A stretch of DNA of 64,000 bases from an uncultured Collinsella sp. Lineage in GTDB: Bacteria > Actinomycetota > Coriobacteriia > Coriobacteriales > Coriobacteriaceae. A program made the translations under genes and the position numbers. Numbering within the stretch: position 1 is the first letter of the stretch; the number at the start of each line of letters is the position of its first letter. The notes under the pieces are model-generated. The model saw only the letters and a program-made list of their open reading frames with translations, did no database searches and had not been told where the DNA came from. The DNA is taken from NCBI GenBank assembly GCA_900541695.1, contig UQKL01000001.1, positions 207,380-271,379 on the forward strand, given 5' to 3'. Shown piece by piece: positions 58,529-64,000 of the stretch.

Positions 58529-60169
58529 ATGATCGAAATCACCCAAGTCAACGCGACGCTCGATGAGGCCGGCGACGAAAACGCCTGCCTTGCTATTGGC
58601 AGACGCGCCGTCAAACGAGCCCTGCGATGCGAGGATTCCCAGATTAAAGCCATTGAGCTCCATCGCAAGTCAATCGACGCCCGTAAAAAGCGAGATGTTC
58701 ATTTTATTTTGAGCTTTCGAGTTGAGCTGACAAGCTCCCGACTCGAACAGGAAGTGGTCGACCGCGTCGCCGAGCGCAACCGCTCGCGCATCCGCATGGT
58801 TGACGGCGAGGCTCCTTCATTCCCCAACCCCGTCCCGAATGCACCCAAGGGGCGTCCCGTCGTTGTCGGCGCCGGTTGCGCCGGTCTCTTCGCCGCCCTG
58901 ACCCTTGCCGAAGCGGGCCTTAAACCCCTGCTCATCGAGCGCGGCGACCCGGCATTTCGCCGCTCACATGCGATCGACCTCTTTCTAAAGGAGCGCATCC
59001 TCGACCCCGAGAGCAATATCCAGTTTGGTCTGGGCGGCGCGGGGACCTTCTCGGACGGCAAGCTCAATACGGGAACCAAAAATCCCGCCCATCGCCTTAT
59101 CCTCGAGACCTTCGTCGAAGCGGGCGCTCCCCGCGATATTCTATGGGATGCAAAACCGCATATTGGCTCCGACATCCTCCCCGCCGTCGTTACCAGCATC
59201 TCCCAGCGCATTGAACAGCTCGGAGGAACCGTTCGCTATCGAACGAAACTCGTTGACATTCACACTGACACATCTGGCGCCATTGTCGGTATCGACATCC
59301 AGTCGTCCCACGACGCGACAAGCGAGTCAATCAACACAAAGCATCTCATCCTTGCTTGCGGTCATTCTGCCCGCGACGTATTCGAGGTTCTCAAAACCCA
59401 TGATGTCGCCCTCGCTCAAAAGACGTTTGCCATGGGCGTTCGCATCGAACACCCGCAGTGTGATATCGATCGGGCGCAATATGGCCCCGCGGCGGGTCAT
59501 CCCGCGCTCGGAGCAGCCCCCTATAAGCTCGTTACCCATCTTCCCAACGGCCGCAGCGTATTCTCATTCTGCATGTGTCCTGGCGGACAGGTTGTCGCAG
59601 CCTCTTCAGAGCCCGGCCATCTGTGCGTCAACGGCGCCAGTCTCAACGCCCGCGCCGGCCGCAACGCAAACGCCGCTCTCCTCGTTAACGTCACGCCCGA
59701 CGATCTCCCCAGCGACGATCCTCTTGCAGGCGTAGAACTCCAGCGCATTTGCGAGCGGGCTGCCTATCGCCTTGGCGGCTCCAACTGGAACGCACCGGCA
59801 CAGCTCGTCGGCGATTTCCTTGCAGAACGCGCCAGCACGACATGCGGCAAGGTAAAGCCCACCTATCCGCTCGGCGTGACTTGGACAGCAATCGATGAGT
59901 CATTGCCGCAACATATCATCGAGTCGCTTCGTCTGGGAATTCCCTTACTCGGCAAAAAACTGCGTGGCTACGACCATCCCGATGCCGTCCTCACCGGTGT
60001 TGAGACACGCTCGAGCTCTCCGGTCACCGTTACTCGAGACCGTCAATGCCACGCTGTATCGACCCCGGGGCTCTACCCTTGCGGCGAGGGGGCCGGATAT
60101 GCCGGAGGAATCATGAGCGCAGCTACCGATGGCATCCGTTGCGCCGAAGCCCTGATCGCAGACCTCTAG
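58529..60169 (+). CDS. FAD-dependent dehydrogenase of the uncharacterised YlmE/COG2509-like group
   Basis: A 546-residue cytoplasmic flavoprotein. An N-terminal ferredoxin-like domain of about 100 residues (AIGRRAVKRALRC, VHFILSFRVEL) precedes the FAD motif VVVGAGCAGLFAALTLAEAG (113-132). FGLGGAGTFSDGKLNTG and the C-terminal GEGAGYAGGIMSAATDGIR are typical of the COG2509 dehydrogenases. The reaction is unknown. ATG 58529 follows AAGGAG. Confidence 0.85.
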   Translation: MIEITQVNATLDEAGDENACLAIGRRAVKRALRCEDSQIKAIELHRKSIDARKKRDVHFILSFRVELTSSRLEQEVVDRVAERNRSRIRMVDGEAPSFPNPVPNAPKGRPVVVGAGCAGLFAALTLAEAGLKPLLIERGDPAFRRSHAIDLFLKERILDPESNIQFGLGGAGTFSDGKLNTGTKNPAHRLILETFVEAGAPRDILWDAKPHIGSDILPAVVTSISQRIEQLGGTVRYRTKLVDIHTDTSGAIVGIDIQSSHDATSESINTKHLILACGHSARDVFEVLKTHDVALAQKTFAMGVRIEHPQCDIDRAQYGPAAGHPALGAAPYKLVTHLPNGRSVFSFCMCPGGQVVAASSEPGHLCVNGASLNARAGRNANAALLVNVTPDDLPSDDPLAGVELQRICERAAYRLGGSNWNAPAQLVGDFLAERASTTCGKVKPTYPLGVTWTAIDESLPQHIIESLRLGIPLLGKKLRGYDHPDAVLTGVETRSSSPVTVTRDRQCHAVSTPGLYPCGEGAGYAGGIMSAATDGIRCAEALIADL

Positions 60170-60189
60170 CGCACGAATTCCAGCACGCA

Positions 60190-60231
60190 AAAGACACAGG
60201 CCCCGAGCTCCACAGGGAACTCTGGGCCTGT
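60190..60231. terminator. Convergent terminator between flavoprotein gene and uvrB
   Basis: ACAGGCCC (60196-60203) and GGGCCTGT (60224-60231), with an inner GAGCTCC/GGAACTC stem. The minus-strand side is followed by GTCTTTT, so it mainly serves uvrB and may also stop plus-strand transcription. Confidence 0.8.
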
Positions 60232-60234
60232 TCG

Positions 60235-62475
60235 CTATTTCTTAAACCGTGCACCCTGGCGTTTTCTGCCCGATGCGAACGTGGAACCCTTGCGGGCCTG
60301 CGAACGTAAGCGCTCGATCGTCTCGTCCTCAGACGCACCCTCGAGCATCGCCCGAATCTGAACGACAGCATCGCGCAGGCGCGCCGCCTCCTCAAAGTCC
60401 ATGGCGGCAGAAGCGTTGCGCATATCCTCTTCCATGGTTTCGACGATCCGCACAAGCTCGTCATGCGGCAGTTCTTCCAACTGCTCCGCAAGTGTCTGCT
60501 CGGGTGCCACCGTTTCCGGCACGCCGCCCTCGCCCGACTCATCGGGCGTATAGAATGCGCCATGGCCAAGGGAGTCGCCCTTCGAGCGCCCCTTGGAACC
60601 CACAGTCTTTTCGGCCTCGGCAATAAAGCTCGAAATGTCGTTAATGGCCTTGCGGACCGTCTTGGGCACAATGCCATGCTCTTCGTTATATGCCATCTGA
60701 ATCTCGCGACGGCGCTGCGTCTCCTCGATGGCTTCTTTCATCGAATCGGTCACAACGTCTGCATACATGATGACCTCGCCGTCGGCATTACGGGCCGCAC
60801 GGCCAATCGTCTGAATCAACGAACGGCGATTGCGCAAGAAGCCTTCCTTGTCAGCGTCGAGAATTGCCACCAGCGAGACCTCGGGGAGATCCAGACCCTC
60901 GCGGAGCAGGTTGATGCCAACGAGAACATCAATCTTTCCCTCGCGCAGCGTTCGCAGGATCTCGACACGGTCCATCGTCGCTGTATCGGAGTGCATGTAG
61001 TTGACCTTAATGCCGGCATCGAGCAGGTGATCGGTCAGATCCTCGGCCATGCGCTTGGTCAGCGTGGTCACCAGCACGCGCTCCTTACGGGCCACGCGCT
61101 CGCGAATCTCGTCCTCAAGATCGTCAATCTGGCCTCGGACCGGACGAACGTCGATTTTGGGATCGAGCAGGCCGGTCGGTCGAATGATCTGTTCAACATC
61201 GTTTTGACTCACACGCAACTCATAGTCGCCTGGCGTGGCCGAGACGTAAATGAACTGCGGAATCCTCGCCTCAAACTCATCGAAACGAAGCGGGCGGTTA
61301 TCGAGCGCCGACGGAAGACGAAAACCATGCTCAACAAGCGTAACTTTGCGCGAACGGTCGCCTTCGTGCATACCGCGAATCTGCGGCACCGTCACATGGC
61401 TCTCGTCGATGATGCAAAGCATATCCTTGGGGAAGTAGTCAATCAAGGTAAACGGCGGTTCACCCGGCTTACGTCCATCCAGATGGCGCGAGTAGTTTTC
61501 GATGCCGTTGCAAAAGCCCATCGTCTCGAGCATCTCGAGGTCATAATCGGTCCGCTGCTGCAGACGTTGCGCCTCGAGCAACTTGTCGGTCGCCTTGAGC
61601 TCCGCCACGCGCTTCTCGCACTCTTCGCTGATTGATTTCAGGGCCGCCTTGACCTTTGGCTTCTCGGTCACGTAGTGCGAAGCCGGCCACACGGGAATCG
61701 CTTCGTACTCACGTAGCATTTCGCCGGTGACCTCATCGATCTCGGCAATCAGCTCGACCTCGTCGCCAAAGAACTCAAAGCGCAACGGATGCTCGGCATA
61801 GGGCGGATATACGTCGACAACATCGCCGCGCACGCGGAAGGTGCCACGTGCCAGGTCATAGTCATTGCGGTCGTATTGAATGTCAATGAGCGCATGGATG
61901 AAGTCGTCGCGCTCGAGCGGCACCTTCTTATCGACGTTCGGCGCCAGGCCCGCATAGTCCTCGGGAGAACCGATGCCATAGATGCACGAGACCGATGCGA
62001 CGACAATCACATCCCGTCGAGAAAGCAGCGATGCCGTCGCCTGATGGCGCAGCATCTCGACCTCCTCGTTAATCGAGGAGTCTTTCTCGATATACGTATC
62101 ACTCTGCGGTACATATGCCTCGGGCTGATAGTAGTCGTAGTACGAGACGAAGTAGACCACGGCGTTGTTGGGAAAGAATTCTTTGAGCTCGCTCGCGAGC
62201 TGGGCGGCGAGGGTTTTGTTGGGGGCCATGACCAGCGTTGGCTTACCGAGAGCTTCGATGGTCTTGGCCATGGTAAAGGTCTTGCCCGAGCCGGTTACGC
62301 CCAGCAAAACCTGATAGCGGTCTCCGTCCCTCACACCCTGCACAAGCGACTCAATGGCCTTTGGCTGGGAACCTGCAGGCTCATAGGGAGACACGACCTC
62401 AAACGGCACCTCAGAGCCCTCAACGCCAAAGCGTTTGAGCTCTCCGCCAACACGCTCAACTTCAAAATCCGCCAT
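60235..62475 (-). CDS. uvrB: Excinuclease ABC subunit B
   Basis: A 746-residue repair helicase-like protein that verifies damage after UvrA. Motif I is [13 protein letters not shown], the beta-hairpin region has [21 protein letters not shown], and the helicase motif QTIGRAARN is near 550. A C-terminal UVR motif ([22 protein letters not shown]) binds UvrC. ATG 62475 follows GGAG. Its tail is rich in lysine and arginine. Confidence 0.97.
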   Translation of the reverse strand: MADFEVERVGGELKRFGVEGSEVPFEVVSPYEPAGSQPKAIESLVQGVRDGDRYQVLLGVTGSGKTFTMAKTIEALGKPTLVMAPNKTLAAQLASELKEFFPNNAVVYFVSYYDYYQPEAYVPQSDTYIEKDSSINEEVEMLRHQATASLLSRRDVIVVASVSCIYGIGSPEDYAGLAPNVDKKVPLERDDFIHALIDIQYDRNDYDLARGTFRVRGDVVDVYPPYAEHPLRFEFFGDEVELIAEIDEVTGEMLREYEAIPVWPASHYVTEKPKVKAALKSISEECEKRVAELKATDKLLEAQRLQQRTDYDLEMLETMGFCNGIENYSRHLDGRKPGEPPFTLIDYFPKDMLCIIDESHVTVPQIRGMHEGDRSRKVTLVEHGFRLPSALDNRPLRFDEFEARIPQFIYVSATPGDYELRVSQNDVEQIIRPTGLLDPKIDVRPVRGQIDDLEDEIRERVARKERVLVTTLTKRMAEDLTDHLLDAGIKVNYMHSDTATMDRVEILRTLREGKIDVLVGINLLREGLDLPEVSLVAILDADKEGFLRNRRSLIQTIGRAARNADGEVIMYADVVTDSMKEAIEETQRRREIQMAYNEEHGIVPKTVRKAINDISSFIAEAEKTVGSKGRSKGDSLGHGAFYTPDESGEGGVPETVAPEQTLAEQLEELPHDELVRIVETMEEDMRNASAAMDFEEAARLRDAVVQIRAMLEGASEDETIERLRSQARKGSTFASGRKRQGARFKK

Positions 62476-62526
62476 GGATACTCCTAACTCATACATCTGC
62501 AGTATACGCAGGCGGCAGGCATAGTC

Positions 62527-63108
62527 CTATACGAACCGGTCGGGATAGAGGGTCTTATAGCGAACCCAGGCATTATTGACACGAATCAAATAAGCTTGCG
62601 TCTCGGGGAAGGTAATCGCGTTATGGAGCGATGTGTTTTGCTGCGCCCACCCATCGACATTGCCCATTCCGGCATTGTAAGCAGCAATAGCGCTATCCGT
62701 CGAGCCATTGAAATATGTCAGCAGGTACGAGAGATATGCGCACCCAAATTCAATATTCGAAGCGGGGTCATTCAGGTTATCGGCAGAATACTCGTCCCCG
62801 TCGACAAGGCCCTTGGCGATCATATCCTGAGCGGTTTCGGGCATAAGTTGCATGAGACCTTGGGCGCCCTGGTTTGATTCCGCCTCGGGATCCCAGTTTG
62901 ATTCCGACTTGATGACGGCACATACCAGATACGGATCGAGATTATGCGAAATGCTGGACTGCTTTACATACGCCTCATAGTCAATCGGATAGAACGGTTT
63001 AAAGAAAGCGGCGGGAGCACACGAGTAAACGAGCGAGATAAGGCCAAAGACGAAAACGACAGTCAGGGGCACAAGGCGATACCACGTAAAGAAGCGCGTC
63101 TTAGGCAT
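62527..63108 (-). CDS. Small membrane-anchored lytic transglycosylase (SLT domain)
   Basis: 193 residues. A single N-terminal anchor (LVPLTVVFVFGLISLVYSC) precedes an SLT domain outside the membrane. The catalytic glutamate is in IKSESNWDPEAESNQGAQGLMQLMP, followed by AIAAYNAG. It cleaves peptidoglycan glycan strands. The start ATG 63108 overlaps the last 8 bases of coaE, so the two are coupled. Confidence 0.9.
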   Translation of the reverse strand: MPKTRFFTWYRLVPLTVVFVFGLISLVYSCAPAAFFKPFYPIDYEAYVKQSSISHNLDPYLVCAVIKSESNWDPEAESNQGAQGLMQLMPETAQDMIAKGLVDGDEYSADNLNDPASNIEFGCAYLSYLLTYFNGSTDSAIAAYNAGMGNVDGWAQQNTSLHNAITFPETQAYLIRVNNAWVRYKTLYPDRFV

Positions 63109-63742
63109 CTGTCGTCCCCTTATCCGTAGCGTCCATAAGGCCATGGCGGGCAAGCCATGCGTCCAGTTGTACAAAGAGCGAGCTATCGCCCGCCGCGTTA
63201 TCAATCACGGTAGTGGCTAGACTGCAAAGCGAAGACTCATCGGGCTGGCAAGCACAGCGAGCATCAAAATCGGATGCCTCCATACCACGGTGAATAGCGC
63301 GTTCGCGACGGACCTCCAAAGGAGCGCTAACAACCATAATTTCATCCGCAAGGCCAAAGGCGTCCTCAAAGCCAGCTGGAGCAGATACTTCGACCGCCGC
63401 AAAGGGATAGCGAGGAGTCGAAACCGTACAGCAGACAGGATCGAGAATCCTCAGCGAAAGCTGCTCAATGAGAACGGGGTGCACAATGCTATTGAGCCTT
63501 GCAACCGCATCAGGAGAGGCAAAAGCTCGAGAAGCGAGGATGTTACTTCGAACGCCGCCCTCCTCGTCCAAAATATCCCAGCCAAACTCTTCAGCAAGAG
63601 CATTGACGATATCCGACCCCGGCACGTACAGCGATTTGGCAAGAACGTCTAAATCGATAAGCAGGGCTCCGCGAGATTCCAGATAGCGGCAGGCAGTCGA
63701 TTTACCCGAAGCAATATTGCCCAAAACAAAAACGGTAAACAT
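63101..63742 (-). CDS. coaE: Dephospho-CoA kinase
   Basis: The last enzyme of coenzyme A synthesis. The 213-residue P-loop kinase has Walker A GNIASGKST (8-16), ALLIDLDVLAKSLY, and the lid region VVSAPLEVRRERAIHRG. ATG 63742 follows GGGAGGG; a TTG one codon earlier is not preferred. It lies just downstream of an rRNA operon terminator, so it must have its own promoter in the 130-base gap. Confidence 0.93.
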   Translation of the reverse strand: MFTVFVLGNIASGKSTACRYLESRGALLIDLDVLAKSLYVPGSDIVNALAEEFGWDILDEEGGVRSNILASRAFASPDAVARLNSIVHPVLIEQLSLRILDPVCCTVSTPRYPFAAVEVSAPAGFEDAFGLADEIMVVSAPLEVRRERAIHRGMEASDFDARCACQPDESSLCSLATTVIDNAAGDSSLFVQLDAWLARHGLMDATDKGTTDA

Positions 63743-63868
63743 CAAGCCCTCCCTAACGTCAATGCGAGATATTATCGCGCAAATACAAAGCGACAGTTCA
63801 AAAAACAGCCAAACAGTAAGAGAGTCAAAAGAAGGGCCCGTTCACAAGGGACAGCTTGTATATAACGC

Positions 63869-63897
63869 AAAAAGGGGGAGGCCGCGAGGCCTCCCCC
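63869..63897 (-). terminator. Intrinsic terminator of the rRNA operon
   Basis: Perfect 10-bp stem GGGGGAGGCC/GGCCTCCCCC (63874-63897) with a 4-base loop, followed by TTTTTG on the minus strand. Confidence 0.97.
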
Positions 63898-63932
63898 TTC
63901 TACATTCCCAATGGCGGCTCGGTGCCGTCCAC

Positions 63933-64000
63933 CGGTCAGCGGCGCCCTGGCCTCCCACGGGCTGACCCCGCAGTACTCTCGGCGCGATGGGGCTTAGCTT
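63933..64000 (-). rRNA. rrf: 5S ribosomal RNA, 3' part (runs off right edge)
   Basis: On the minus strand the sequence AAGCTAAGCCCCATCGCGCC, then GAGAGTACTGCGGGG, and GTGGGAGGCCAGGGCGCCGC matches the second half of a bacterial 5S rRNA, including the loop-E/helix IV region. The 3' end is placed after GCCGCTGACC by expected pairing with the unseen 5' end; a few bases either way are possible. 23S and 16S should lie beyond the edge. Confidence 0.88.

Noticed and set aside
1..64000. CRISPR arrays, prophage, insertion sequences, integrase or att sites
   Set aside because: No regularly spaced direct repeats, transposase, integrase or phage structural genes were found on either strand.

Overview
The window looks like chromosomal DNA from a GC-rich anaerobic actinobacterium of the Coriobacteriia, most likely a gut Collinsella or close relative (inferred from remembered family content; no search was run). 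Support comes from a WhiA homologue beside RapZ and the glycolytic block gap-pgk-tpiA-gpmI-secG, an oxygen-sensitive class III ribonucleotide reductase (NrdD/NrdG), tRNA genes with encoded CCA, and sialic-acid catabolism typical of a mucosal commensal. Nothing marks a phage, plasmid or insertion sequence, and no CRISPR array was seen. About 90 percent of the window is coding.

Layout. 1-5.6 kb: the start of a secreted protein, metY with a cysteine-containing leader peptide and a divergent LysR regulator, then rnhA, a Gfo/Idh/MocA oxidoreductase, an acylphosphatase and a Fur-family regulator. 5.6-11.2 kb: a HAD phosphatase, a lone UreE-like protein coupled to a SlyD-like FKBP, an M19 dipeptidase, a YgjP-type metallopeptidase, and folE-HD-folB. 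11.2-15.1 kb: nrdD-nrdG with an NrdR box upstream and large palindromes between the genes. 15.1-21.3 kb: six tRNA genes in three groups, a GH13 alpha-glucosidase, and a SpoIIE-type phosphatase with a fused STAS/HATPase partner-switching protein. 21.4-27.8 kb: a complete oligopeptide ABC importer (oppABCDF) ending in complex palindromes. 28-35.2 kb: secG, gpmI, tpiA, pgk, gap, whiA and rapZ.

35.3-45.9 kb is the main accessory locus. In transcription order it holds a peptide-class substrate-binding lipoprotein, a permease, a permease-ATPase fusion, an ATPase, a CE7-type acetylesterase, a catalytically broken CE7 paralogue, an N-acetylneuraminate lyase, a ROK-family ManNAc kinase and a ManNAc-6-P epimerase. 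I read it as one sialic-acid uptake, de-O-acetylation and breakdown operon under a promoter with palindromic operators. 46-64 kb holds uvrC, murJ with a long acidic N-terminal tail, ybaK, uvrA, an LtaS-like sulfatase, an Mrp ATPase, two flavoproteins, uvrB, a small lytic transglycosylase, coaE, and the 3' end of a 5S rRNA whose operon lies beyond the right edge.

Three themes recur. Large intergenic palindromes lie at operon junctions; two share a core inside unrelated arms, and others carry inverted near-copies of the adjoining gene ends. All three tRNA promoters share one A/T palindrome exactly 2 bp upstream of the -35. Many genes overlap or abut at start and stop codons, which suggests translational coupling. 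All three uvr genes are present but at separate loci.
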